DNA from: Bacteroidales bacterium
GTDB taxonomy: Bacteria; Bacteroidota; Bacteroidia; Bacteroidales; Muribaculaceae
DNA length: 64,000 nt
Assembly (NCBI GenBank): GCA_910575615.1
Contig: CAJTEX010000005.1
Coordinates: 97,040 to 161,039, forward strand
Direction: 5' to 3'
Notes under the pieces: generated by a model
Seen by the model: only the letters and a program-made list of their open reading frames with translations
Databases searched by the model: none
Told to the model about the DNA's origin: nothing
Part shown: positions 16,251 to 24,554 of the stretch, one piece after another
How positions within the stretch are numbered: the first letter of the stretch is position 1
Layout: every line of letters starts with the position of its first letter
Program-made: the position numbers and the translations under genes

Positions 16251-19200
16251 TCATTTACGAAGTTTTGGCCTCTTGTTCCTCATAAGCCGGTCGTAATCAT
16301 CCTGGGCCTTCTTCATGCCCTTGTCGCCCGTGACGGTGTTGACCGTCACGAAAGGCTCGTCGAGCCTCCTGGCCAGGCGGCCCAGCACCTCCGCGGCGCG
16401 CGAATCGCCGCGCTCCGGAGCCGGGGCCGGGGCAGGGACGTTGACCACCACCGGCTCCTGGCGCTGGGCGGCCAGCACCATCGGGGCCGCCACCGACCTG
16501 GAGACATCGGCCTGGGTGATGGAGCCGATGGTGTTGGCGCGCTGGGCGCGGTCAAGAGCCTCCAGGAGCGGGCGTACGCGGGGATTGTTGACGAGCTTCT
16601 GCAAGGCCACCCACTCCCCGGCGTGAACCACGCCCACCTCCCGGTCTTTAGGGCCGGCCGGGGTGAAACCGCCCTCCGAATATCCGGAGGCAGCGGTGGC
16701 CTGCTGCTGCTTCTTGATCAACGCCACCTGCACCAAGCCGCTCGCCGTGGCCAGCCCGGCAAGCACCGCCGGCATCACCGTGTTGGCCGGGAAAGGGAAC
16801 TTGAAACCCACCCCATAAGCGGCAATCGCATTGGACGCGGTCTGCGCCACAGCCTCCACGACCTTCAACTTGAACTCCTCATTGACAGCCTTCGCCTTCA
16901 ACCTCTCAAGTTCCGCCTCCTTCTCCTTCTCAAGCTTGCGGGTCATGTAGGAGTTGCCCTCGGCCGCCTTGAGCATCGCGTCATACTTCTTCTCGGCGTT
17001 GGCGATGTCGATTTTTGACTGCGCCGCCGCGAACTGGCTGTAAGTCTGGAGGCCGGCCGTCATCGCCGCCACCGAGGACTCCGCCGCCTCTGAGATGTCA
17101 TCCCAGGAAAGTTCTCCGGTCTCAGCCATGTTGCGGAACACGTCACAGACGGCCACGCCCATGTTCACGATCGAGGAGAAATCCTTTCCGATCAGAGGCT
17201 CAAGGAACTCATTCAACGCTTCCCGGAGATTCTTGCGTGCTGGCGACAACCCCTCCTGGAACTGCTCCAACGAGAGAGACCCGGCCTCGAAATCCTGGCG
17301 CAGCTTCTTGATCTGCACATTGGCCTCCTCATAAGCACCGTGGAGCTTGCCGTATGCCTTGCTGCTGGATGAACGCAGGTCAATACCTTTGGTCTCCACC
17401 GTGCCATCCTGATTTATCCCGGTCTCCACCTCCAGATTCTTCAAAGCATTCTTGGACGCGCGCTTGCCACGCTCGGCCTCGATGCCGTCGAGAAACTTGT
17501 TGTAAGTCTTGTCAAACGCCTCGAAGTACTCCTCGTCAGAGAGCTTTCGCTGGTCATTCAGCTCATTTATCAGGCCAAGCTCATAAGTGAGCCGCCGTTG
17601 CGCCTGCCCCTCCCAGTCGTCGGAACCGTTCCCCGCACGGTACCGCTCAAGGTATTCCGCAAGCTCCTTCTGACGCTTGGCCATATCCTCGTGCAGCTCC
17701 TCCTCGAGCTGCTCGTTGTACTTCACCCACTCCTTGGAATACTCCTTGTAGGTGTCGCGGTATTTCCTGAGGTAGGAGACCTTGAGCTGGGACAGCCCCT
17801 GCTCAAGGGCGCGAGAGTCAGTCACGCGCCGTTTCAGGTCGCGCTGCCGCATCTTGTACTCCTTCTCCAGCGACTTGACAGACCGCGCCGACTGTTTCTC
17901 CATGGCCGCGCGCTCTGCCTGCGCCCTTTCCAGGAGCAGTTTGCGGTAAGTCTCGTCATAATTCAGCAGCAGCTTCCGGGCTTGCGGGGTCTCGTCTTCG
18001 TAAAGCCCCTCGTAAATCCGGATTCGGGCATCTATGTATTCCCGGTCAAGCCTCTCCTTCTCATCGAGGAAATCCTGGTAAGTCTTCAATCCCTGGGCGT
18101 ACTCCACCTCGTTGTCGGCCGCCCCGGTCTCCCAGTCACCCTTTGCCTTCTCCATGGCAGCCTTGAAGGAGGCCTTGGCCTTGGCGAGCTCGCGCTTGGC
18201 CTCAAGCTCCGACTTCTTCGCCTCCTTGGCGGCCTGCACAGTCGACACATACCCTTTTCCGGAATCGGCCTCAGGCTCCGGCTCAACCGTCGTGCCGAAG
18301 TAACGCTGGTTAAGGCCGAAGATGCCGTCATTGTAAGCCTTGTTGGCCTTTGCCTCCGACATCGTCTCGCGGTCACGTTTAAGCTTCTCCTTCCACTTGT
18401 CGACCTCCTTGCGGTATTCCTCGTTGCCCGCGTACAGCTCCCGGTTGATTTTCAGCATCATCGCGTTCTCCTTCTCGCGCCGGGCCTTGTCATCCTCCAG
18501 CTCCTTCTCCCGTTCCCCGGCGATAAGGCCCTCGAGGGCCTCCGTCTTCCGCCGGATCCCGAGCAGCTTGGCCTCATTCACGCCACGGGCCACACCCGAC
18601 TGCGCGGTGTATTGGGCCGCCGCCATCACCGGGTTGCCGGTGCCCCCGAGAATCGCCCAGGCCCCGCGCTCGTAGTTGAAGTCCTTGTCAGCTTCCATAT
18701 CTGTCTCGATGTCGAGCCTCTCCTTCTCCAGCTCGACCAGCTTGGCCTTGGCCGCTTCCGCGCGGGCCGCCTTCCGGAGCGACTCGACATAGTCGTCGAT
18801 CGCCTTGGTGTTCTCGTTGATGATCTCACCCTCGCGGGTCAGCCATGCGTGGTAGCCGGGGATGATGCGCTCCAGTTCCTTGATGGCCTTTATGCGCTCG
18901 GCGTATGACAGGTTCTGGTCGTTCATCGCCCGCCTGAGGTCATCAATCTTCCCTTTCTGCTCGGCGACAGTCTTGTTTGCCTCCTTGTTCACATCCGACA
19001 GCAGCTTGCTCACCGAGAAAGTGTCTGTCATCACCTTGCAGAGGTAAGCCACGGCGGCAGCGACCCCAAGCACACCGGCGGCCCAGAGCTTCCAGTTCAT
19101 CGCGGCCATGGCCTTGCTCCACCGCTCCTGCATGGTGTAGGTGACCTCAAGGCCGTTGCGCAGGTAATCCACCGAATTGCGGAAAGCGGCTGCGGCCACA

Positions 19201-20837
19201 GCCCCCAGACGAGTCACGACCGACCACGCCGACTGGGCCTTCGCGCCCACCAGCAGCAGCGCGTTGTAGGCCTTGACCCTCACGGAAACAGCCAGCACCG
19301 CGGCGGAGTAGGCAGCCACCGCCGCCGCGGCCATCGTGATGCCCGTCCTGTTCTTGAGGAAATAATCGACCATGACGGAAAGCACCTTCAAGGCCACCGT
19401 CGATGACGAATAGAAAAGCTTCATCACCGGGCAGAGCTTCTCGCCAAGCTCCACGGCATACTCGTTGACACGCTTGCGCGCCTTCTCGAGGCCGGCCATC
19501 ACGGTATTGTTCTGCACGTCGAACTCATTGCCGATCGACGTGGCCTCGGCGAAAGCCTTGTTGGCCTCGGCCTGCTGCGCCTTGACCTCCTCGACATGGC
19601 CCGCCAGTGTCGACAAGGCCGCTATGGCCCGCGCGCCCGTCTCCCCCATGTCCTTGAACATCGGGGAGAGGGTGTCCATCCTCCCCGCCGACTTGAGCGC
19701 CGTGAGGAACTCGAGCAGGGCCGCGTTCATGTCCTCATTCACCAGCTTGGAGAACCGCTTCACATCCAGGCCGGCCACCTTGGCGTACTTCGCCGGTTCC
19801 TGGTATATGCGCACGATCACCTGTGACAATGCCGTCGAAGACGCTTCAACCTTCTGGTTGTTGCTGTCGAGAACCGCCGCGAAGCCCATGATCTGCTGCA
19901 CGGTCATATTCGCCTGCTTGCCGACACCTCCCACACGCGAGGCGAACTCGGCCAGGTACGGGGCCGAGGCCGAGCAGTTCTGCGACAGCTCGTTGATGAC
20001 CGAGCCGACCGAGAGCAGGGCCTTCTCGGTGCCGAGACGCTTCTCGTCGCCGAAAATCCCCGTCAGCTTCGACAGCGTCAGGGTCGCTCCCTTTCCGAGG
20101 TCATCGAGGGCCACGTTGACCTTGTCAGCCGCCTTCACATATCCCAGGACATCCTCCTGTGTCTGCTTTCCCAGGCGGCCTGCCTCCTGGGCGTATTGGT
20201 TGAGCTGCTCGCGGGACGAGCGCGTGTCCATCTTCTTGAACTCCTCGTTGAGCGCCCCGACCTCCCGGGCCGCCATCCCGGTGTATTTCCAGACATTGGC
20301 CTCCTCCTGTTCCATCTCGGCATAAGCATCGACAGACTTGCGGCCTGCCATGATCAGCCCGGTAACAGCGGCGGCTGCCGCCATCACCGCCATTTGGAAA
20401 CGTTCCACCCAGCCGTTCAGGCGTTCACCCAACGACTGTTGAGTCCGCATCGCCGCGTTCACCCGGCCCAGCTCCTCGCGCACAGCGCGTATCTTGGCCG
20501 TGTGCGCGTCCCAGGCCGCGCTGCCGCGCTGGATCCCGTTGAGCTGCTGCTCGAGCTGCTTAAGAGTCCGGCGCAACTCCTTGGGTGTGGCCTGGTCGAG
20601 CCGCCGCAACACCGTGTCGACCCCGGCCGCCTGGTTTCGCAGCTGCTCCATCATCCGGTTGGTTGAGTTCAGCTCGCGCTGCAACTTCTTCATCGTGGCC
20701 TTGTCGCCCGCGCGGGCCGCCGCGGCGATTCCTGTCTCGAGCCTCTTGGCATCCTTCTCGAGCGTCGACATCATCTGCCGGGCCTGCTTGCCATTGACAG
20801 ACAAGACGACCGTGGCCGTTGTATTGTATCCTGCCAT
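16251..20837 (-). CDS. Phage tail tape-measure protein
   Basis: 1528 residues from ATG 20837 (MAGYNTTATVVLSVNGKQA); the frame extends to 20924, but that start lacks similarity. The N-terminal ~120 residues are helical. Residues ~170-470 match the TP901-type tape-measure core (DTRSSREQLNQYAQEAGRLGKQ, then NMTVQQIMGFAAVLDSN and SPMFKDMGETGARAIAALS). Hydrophobic segments follow near 510-640, then very long Lys/Glu/Arg coiled coils (~660-1260), and a C-terminal VIHAGEW-like segment (VGVVHAGEWVALQKLV). It sets tail length and passes through the tail during DNA ejection. No upstream tail, head or terminase genes remain, so the prophage is defective. Confidence 0.93.
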   Translation of the reverse strand: MAGYNTTATVVLSVNGKQARQMMSTLEKDAKRLETGIAAAARAGDKATMKKLQRELNSTNRMMEQLRNQAAGVDTVLRRLDQATPKELRRTLKQLEQQLNGIQRGSAAWDAHTAKIRAVREELGRVNAAMRTQQSLGERLNGWVERFQMAVMAAAAAVTGLIMAGRKSVDAYAEMEQEEANVWKYTGMAAREVGALNEEFKKMDTRSSREQLNQYAQEAGRLGKQTQEDVLGYVKAADKVNVALDDLGKGATLTLSKLTGIFGDEKRLGTEKALLSVGSVINELSQNCSASAPYLAEFASRVGGVGKQANMTVQQIMGFAAVLDSNNQKVEASSTALSQVIVRIYQEPAKYAKVAGLDVKRFSKLVNEDMNAALLEFLTALKSAGRMDTLSPMFKDMGETGARAIAALSTLAGHVEEVKAQQAEANKAFAEATSIGNEFDVQNNTVMAGLEKARKRVNEYAVELGEKLCPVMKLFYSSSTVALKVLSVMVDYFLKNRTGITMAAAAVAAYSAAVLAVSVRVKAYNALLLVGAKAQSAWSVVTRLGAVAAAAFRNSVDYLRNGLEVTYTMQERWSKAMAAMNWKLWAAGVLGVAAAVAYLCKVMTDTFSVSKLLSDVNKEANKTVAEQKGKIDDLRRAMNDQNLSYAERIKAIKELERIIPGYHAWLTREGEIINENTKAIDDYVESLRKAARAEAAKAKLVELEKERLDIETDMEADKDFNYERGAWAILGGTGNPVMAAAQYTAQSGVARGVNEAKLLGIRRKTEALEGLIAGEREKELEDDKARREKENAMMLKINRELYAGNEEYRKEVDKWKEKLKRDRETMSEAKANKAYNDGIFGLNQRYFGTTVEPEPEADSGKGYVSTVQAAKEAKKSELEAKRELAKAKASFKAAMEKAKGDWETGAADNEVEYAQGLKTYQDFLDEKERLDREYIDARIRIYEGLYEDETPQARKLLLNYDETYRKLLLERAQAERAAMEKQSARSVKSLEKEYKMRQRDLKRRVTDSRALEQGLSQLKVSYLRKYRDTYKEYSKEWVKYNEQLEEELHEDMAKRQKELAEYLERYRAGNGSDDWEGQAQRRLTYELGLINELNDQRKLSDEEYFEAFDKTYNKFLDGIEAERGKRASKNALKNLEVETGINQDGTVETKGIDLRSSSSKAYGKLHGAYEEANVQIKKLRQDFEAGSLSLEQFQEGLSPARKNLREALNEFLEPLIGKDFSSIVNMGVAVCDVFRNMAETGELSWDDISEAAESSVAAMTAGLQTYSQFAAAQSKIDIANAEKKYDAMLKAAEGNSYMTRKLEKEKEAELERLKAKAVNEEFKLKVVEAVAQTASNAIAAYGVGFKFPFPANTVMPAVLAGLATASGLVQVALIKKQQQATAASGYSEGGFTPAGPKDREVGVVHAGEWVALQKLVNNPRVRPLLEALDRAQRANTIGSITQADVSRSVAAPMVLAAQRQEPVVVNVPAPAPAPERGDSRAAEVLGRLARRLDEPFVTVNTVTGDKGMKKAQDDYDRLMRNKRPKLRK

Positions 20838-21098
20838 AAAAAACAAAAGTGGAAGTAACGCCACAAATGTCCGACAACTCCCGGATGCCGGAAAAGACAC
20901 CCCGAGGCATCCGTCAACGACCACCCGGCGCGTCCGATGCTGACGCGCCGACCGCTTTCCAAAAGAAAACCGCCGGATTCCAAATGCCCTTGGAATCCGG
21001 CGTGGACTCCCGGCAAGGCGCTGGTTGGAAGCGGCTTGCTTCCTATTTCCCGCCCGCCGTTAAAGACATTTTAACGGCAATCCCCAAGAAAATTTTTC
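20838..21098. other. Region upstream of the tape-measure gene: two strong hairpins, no gene
   Basis: No convincing gene. A 9-bp-stem hairpin (20926-20950, CGGCGCGTC arms) and a 13-bp-stem terminator (20971-21002) lie here. The second is followed on the minus strand by a T-rich stretch, so it would stop transcription before the tape-measure gene. Confidence 0.55.
20971..21002 (-). terminator. Rho-independent terminator, 13-bp stem
   Basis: CGCCGGATTCCAA and TTGGAATCCGGCG with a 6-nt loop, followed on the minus strand by GGTTTTCTTTT. It lies upstream of the tape-measure gene, so it ends a transcript whose gene is now missing. Confidence 0.75.
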
Positions 21099-21238
21099 AT
21101 TGGTGTCCGGCAAAAGACTCTCAGGCTCCACTTGGCTTTGTGTTACCCCTCTGACAGCTGACATATTCACTTAAGCATAAGGCTTAATACATAAAGCCCC
21201 TCAAAACAGCCAATTAAGCACATTCGCCGGACACCAAT
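21099..21238 (+). mobile_element. Family-3 miniature inverted-repeat element, copy A (140 bp)
   Basis: Starts ATTGGTGTCCGGC and ends GCCGGACACCAAT (13-bp perfect terminal repeat). It is non-coding. The second copy at 21504 is in the same orientation with the same length and strong sequence similarity. The termini resemble those of family 1 and of the IS4-type element at 21934. Confidence 0.75.
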
Positions 21239-21248
21239 AATAAATTTT

Positions 21249-21493
21249 CATCCCTGGAATCCCCTCGGGAGCGAAGCGACCAAAACTGTGGAATCTGTGG
21301 AATCTATGAAATCTGTGGAATCCGCGAACCTATCCGGGAGCGAAGCGACCTTTAATCCACGAGAAATCTGCGTATCTGCGCAATCTGCGTGAGACCCTTT
21401 TTACAAATTAGCAAGAGGCCCTTATGCTCATAAAAACTCACACATATTACGCAGATTCCCTCCGGGTTGTGTTATGCCAGACTGCATCTATGG
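21249..21493. repeat. Modular intergenic repeat between the two family-3 copies
   Basis: Contains two copies of GGGAGCGAAGCGACC, a run of ~9-bp units of the form CTGTGGAAT (21290-21330), and a second run of ATCTGCGTATCTGCG-type units (21365-21395) ending GTGAGACC. The same words in the same relation recur, on the other strand, at 63430-63800. No gene present. Confidence 0.65.
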
Positions 21494-21503
21494 AATAAAT
21501 TTT

Positions 21504-21643
21504 AGTGGTATCCGGGGAAAAACGCTCAGGTTCCACTTGGCTTTGTGTTACCCCACTGACAGCTGACAGATTCACTTAAGCAGAATACTTAGCACATAAA
21601 ACCCATCAAAACAGCCAATTAAACACATTCGCCGGACACCAAT
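21504..21643 (+). mobile_element. Family-3 miniature inverted-repeat element, copy B (140 bp)
   Basis: Direct repeat of copy A (shared blocks include TCCACTTGGCTTTGTGTTACC and CAAAACAGCCAATTAA). Its left terminus is worn (AGTGGTATCCGG); the right terminus GCCGGACACCAAT is intact. The 10-bp flanks are exchanged with those of copy A. Confidence 0.7.
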
Positions 21644-21708
21644 AAAAATTTTTCAATCTCCCTGAGTTGAAAAATTCAATCCGCTGCCACTGAGCGGATT
21701 GAGGGGGT

Positions 21709-21736
21709 AAAGGGGGCGATTTCGCCCCCTTTTTGC
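21709..21736 (+). terminator. Strong rho-independent terminator
   Basis: AAAGGGGGCGA and CGCCCCCTTTTT form a GC-rich stem with a short loop followed by a T-run. A smaller hairpin (AATCCGCT/AGCGGATT) lies just before it at about 21678-21700. It was probably attached to a gene that has been lost. Confidence 0.7.
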
Positions 21737-21878
21737 GTCTCTGCACCCCCCACCGCCCTGCCGCTTAAGACCGCCGGACCCCTCTCCGGACGAGGCGGAA
21801 TATGCGACGGACCTCCTGCCGGACGGGCCGTCCGCCTCCGGGAAAAATTTCCTCCGGAAGCGAAAGCTTCCACACAAA

Positions 21879-21911
21879 GCCGCCCGACACATCACGCGCC
21901 GGGCGGCTTTC
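21879..21911. terminator. GC-rich hairpin left of the IS4-family element
   Basis: AAAGCCGCCCG and CGGGCGGCTTT form an 11-bp stem; it works as a terminator on either strand. The stretch 21737-21878 holds nothing else that I can support. Confidence 0.65.
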
Positions 21912-21933
21912 CGTAAAAATGCTCAAAAAAATG

Positions 21934-23357
21934 TATTACTGTCCGCTAAACCATATAAGAGTGAGTCCAACTTCCTGAACGGCAGAAGTTGGGCTTACTT
22001 TTTGTATTTGACAAGCCCCCTCAGCAGTTTTCAGGAACTTCGGGAGGGGATTCCGATGCTTCGGCGAGCATGATTTTCAGGTCTGCATCGGGCTGATTGA
22101 GGAACTTTTCGAGATTCAGGTAATACATCAGCACAATTCTGACGATTGTAGCCAGCCCGGAGAAGCTCCAACGTCTTTCGAGTTTGCTTTGAAGTACTGA
22201 CAGCAGCAGATTTGCGATGAGTGTAACCCATATCTGGATTTTGATGGCGTTGGCGCTCTCTCCATAGAAGTATCTCAAGGGGAAGTTCTTTTTGATCTGC
22301 TTGAAAAGAGACTCTATCTGCCATCGGCGGCGGTATATCGCCACGATTGTCTCTGGCGGCATGTCGAAGTCGTTGGTCAGAAGCGATATGAGTTTTGGCT
22401 TCCCGTTCTTCTTGATGTCAACGTATGTAATTATTCTGGCGATGTGGTTTATGCCGTCTTTACGGAACACCACGACCTGTTCACGGTATTCCATCAGTCC
22501 CTGCGGGTTCTGATGCATACAGTCTACAAGTACCTCATAACTGAGGTTTTTCTTCATTTTGGTGACATATACAACGCCACGGTCCGTCAGTTCCTCGAAT
22601 TTGGCATAATTGATATAGGCGCGGTCAAGAGCGACTATCTCGTTGTGGCTGTAATGGCTCGGAGCAAGCATGAAAGAGTCATTGGTGGCCGCCGAAGTGA
22701 ACTGCACATCGCAGGGAACCCCCTCGTTGGCGTGTATGACAGAGTGTACCTTTATGCCGCCTTTCTTCTTTCCCGTCTTGGGGTGTCGGCCAACACCCTT
22801 GAAAATAGCGTTGGAGAACAATGTGATTGTAGTGGAATCGATAATCCTAAGCTGCTTTATCCACTCTTCCGTGCCGGTGCGTCTGCTGTCCGATGAAAGA
22901 ATGTCTTTGTTGGCTGCATACAGGTCGCGATAGACATCCTCAAAGAACTTCTCTGACCGTCGGGCATTTGCATCCGACATGGTGCTGCGCTTTGCTACAG
23001 TATCAATTCCGACATGGTGCAGTTTGCGAACCTCCGCTGTCATAGATGTCTCTATCTCACGCAATGAGTCGAAGCGCTGGATCACGGCATAGAGCATCGT
23101 AAGCAGATGCGTATAGCCGTCAAAGCTCTTTACATACTTCTCTCCGCCGTGTTTTCGGCTGAATTCAACAATTTTTTCACGATTGAGTGATTTTATCAGC
23201 TGTCCATATATCGGCTGTCCGAAGAAATTACTACTTTTACTCATGGTTATTCATGGATTGTTTGGCGACACCAAAATAACCATTTAGGGCTGACTCCTGC
23301 AATAGGTGTTAGCCCTAATTTTTCAATCGCTCAAAAAAAGTTTAGCGGACAGTAATA
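21934..23357 (-). mobile_element. IS4-family insertion sequence, complete (1424 bp)
   Basis: Termini TATTACTGTCCGCTAAAC at both ends (18-bp perfect inverted repeat). It encloses one transposase gene. The flanking 9-mers (AAAAAAATG left, ATAAAATTA right) do not match, so no target duplication is seen. It sits beside a decapitated DUF5053 gene, consistent with an adjacent deletion or recombination after insertion. Confidence 0.9.
22021..23244 (-). CDS. IS4-family transposase
   Basis: A 407-residue DDE transposase. The N-terminal domain ([17 protein letters not shown]) is followed by the first Asp in [13 protein letters not shown] (~residue 135) and the second in [15 protein letters not shown] (~210). 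The family signature Y-x2-R-x3-E-x6-K occurs exactly in [15 protein letters not shown] (~310). It appears intact and may be active. It might act in trans on related termini, but family-1 ends differ from its own at 3 of 18 positions. Confidence 0.95.
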   Translation of the reverse strand: MSKSSNFFGQPIYGQLIKSLNREKIVEFSRKHGGEKYVKSFDGYTHLLTMLYAVIQRFDSLREIETSMTAEVRKLHHVGIDTVAKRSTMSDANARRSEKFFEDVYRDLYAANKDILSSDSRRTGTEEWIKQLRIIDSTTITLFSNAIFKGVGRHPKTGKKKGGIKVHSVIHANEGVPCDVQFTSAATNDSFMLAPSHYSHNEIVALDRAYINYAKFEELTDRGVVYVTKMKKNLSYEVLVDCMHQNPQGLMEYREQVVVFRKDGINHIARIITYVDIKKNGKPKLISLLTNDFDMPPETIVAIYRRRWQIESLFKQIKKNFPLRYFYGESANAIKIQIWVTLIANLLLSVLQSKLERRWSFSGLATIVRIVLMYYLNLEKFLNQPDADLKIMLAEASESPPEVPENC

Positions 23358-23758
23358 ATAAAATTACTAAGAATTATGACTTCGGATATGCTGGATTCAA
23401 AGAATTTTGCCAACATATATCATCGTTGACTCAAAGCAACCGTTACTTATCACACATAATTTTGATGCGGTTGCCCTGGGAGGCCGGCGCATACCTGCGG
23501 CATGCCATATCCCGGCGCAAACGCCCCGACCTGGACGTGAAAAACATCCTTGAGGAAACAACCGAGATATTGAACCTTTCGTACATCGCAAAACGTTATT
23601 TCAGCAAAGACCGGACATGGCTCTACCAAAGGCTCAACCGTTCGGTCGTAAACGGGAAACCCTCCGCTTTCACGGAGGCAGAGTTGCAGAAACTATCCGA
23701 TTCTCTCAACGAGATAAGTCATATCATCCAACAAACCTCAATTAAATTAACTCATTGA
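23358..23758 (+). pseudogene. DUF5053 protein, 5' end removed by the IS4-family element
   Basis: The open frame begins at 23306 inside the IS, but its own sequence starts after 23357. The last ~70 residues (ILNLSYIAKRYFSKDRTWLYQRLN, NGKPSAFTEAELQKLSDSLNEIS) match the DUF5053 domain common in Bacteroidales prophages and mobile elements; function unknown. The IS end supplies an ATG and ~17 codons that read in frame. The segment before the domain may contain another junction, since base composition changes near 23470. Confidence 0.65.
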
Positions 23759-23773
23759 TTTCTTAAGACAGAT

Positions 23774-23812
23774 GGGGCTGTGTCAAAATAGGCGCAGCCT
23801 CTTTTTTCCATT
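23774..23812 (+). terminator. Terminator after the DUF5053 fragment
   Basis: GGCTG...CAGCC stem followed by TCTTTTTTCC, 15-50 nt after the stop codon. It fits a rho-independent terminator on the plus strand. Confidence 0.6.
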
Positions 23813-23857
23813 ACTGTGTCCCAAAGATGGCCGGAGGTGGTATCGCTTAGGATATGA

Positions 23858-24187
23858 TTATGGGGTCATAAGGTCGACAAAGACATTCCCCATATTGAGG
23901 AGAACCACAAGGAGCATTACCAGACCGATGGCGAATTCTCCCCAGCATTTTTGCCGTATGGCTGCAATGGAGTAGCCCGAGGAGACTATGAGCAGAGAGA
24001 CAATTAGGGCGGGTTTGCACCATGTCAGCACATCGACATCAATGCCGAACCAATCAAGCAGAAGGTTGACTCCTGAAAACAGGTAGACCATCAGCCACAC
24101 GCAAACCACTGCCATCGGTATGAACAACCAATACAATTTCCTTTCTGTTGATTTTTCTATTATTGCTGTCCGGTAAAACTTTGACAT
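23858..24187 (-). pseudogene. Small membrane protein whose start was replaced by a miniature transposon
   Basis: As it stands, 109 residues: MSKFYRTAI from the element, then IEKSTERKLYWLFIPMAVV. Removing the element and one 9-bp duplication recovers an ATG at 24398 and the natural start MKRIEKSTERKL (104 codons including stop), so insertion followed codon 6. Three hydrophobic segments are visible (IPMAVVCVWLMVYLFSG, PALIVSLLIVSSGYSIA, FAIGLVMLLVVLLNMG). The family is not recognised. A functional protein could still be made from the substitute start. Confidence 0.65.
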
Positions 24188-24380
24188 GATAGGAAATGGA
24201 CTATTTTTATCTCATACAGCATGAAACAGACTCGTATAGATGTCTTTTAAGGGCTTTTTGATGCTTAATGCTACCAATTTCACATCGCCTCAAATGACAA
24301 GCCCTTTTTCGTAAAACAGGTGTAACTTATTATATTTGTAGAGAATATATGATTTTGTCTTTTTTTACCGGACAGCAATA
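24161..24380 (-). mobile_element. Family-1 miniature inverted-repeat element, copy 3 (220 bp)
   Basis: Same sequence, length and orientation as the copy at 15248. Perfect 9-bp target duplication TTTTTCTAT (24152-24160 and 24381-24389). It is inserted between codons 6 and 7 of a small membrane protein gene, in the sense direction. Confidence 0.95.
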
Positions 24381-24463
24381 TTTTTCTATACGCTTCATCT
24401 TCGGTTTGATTGCTATGTGATTGCCGTCAATCGGGGTGTGTCACTCATCCCACACAAAGTTAC

Positions 24464-24497
24464 TAAAAAAAATGGCATTCCTGAATGGAACACCATT
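24464..24497 (-). terminator. Terminator of the pta-ackA-lgt operon
   Basis: On the minus strand AATGGTGTTCC and GGAATGCCATT (one wobble and one mismatch) form a stem with loop ATTCA, followed by seven or more T. It lies about 60 nt after the lgt stop. Confidence 0.75.
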
Positions 24498-24554
24498 TTT
24501 CTTGTATATCGACTATATCGACGGATATTGCAAGTATCCGTTTGTGGCGCGTGG

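Noticed and set aside
17598..18908. A 436-codon plus-strand open frame
   Set aside because: It is antisense to the coiled-coil part of the tape-measure gene; leucine-rich composition is an artefact of the opposite strand.
21934..23357. Calling the IS4-family element the direct source of the 220-bp family-1 elements
   Set aside because: Ends differ at 3 of 18 positions and the interiors share nothing I can see; related termini only, so not claimed as parent.
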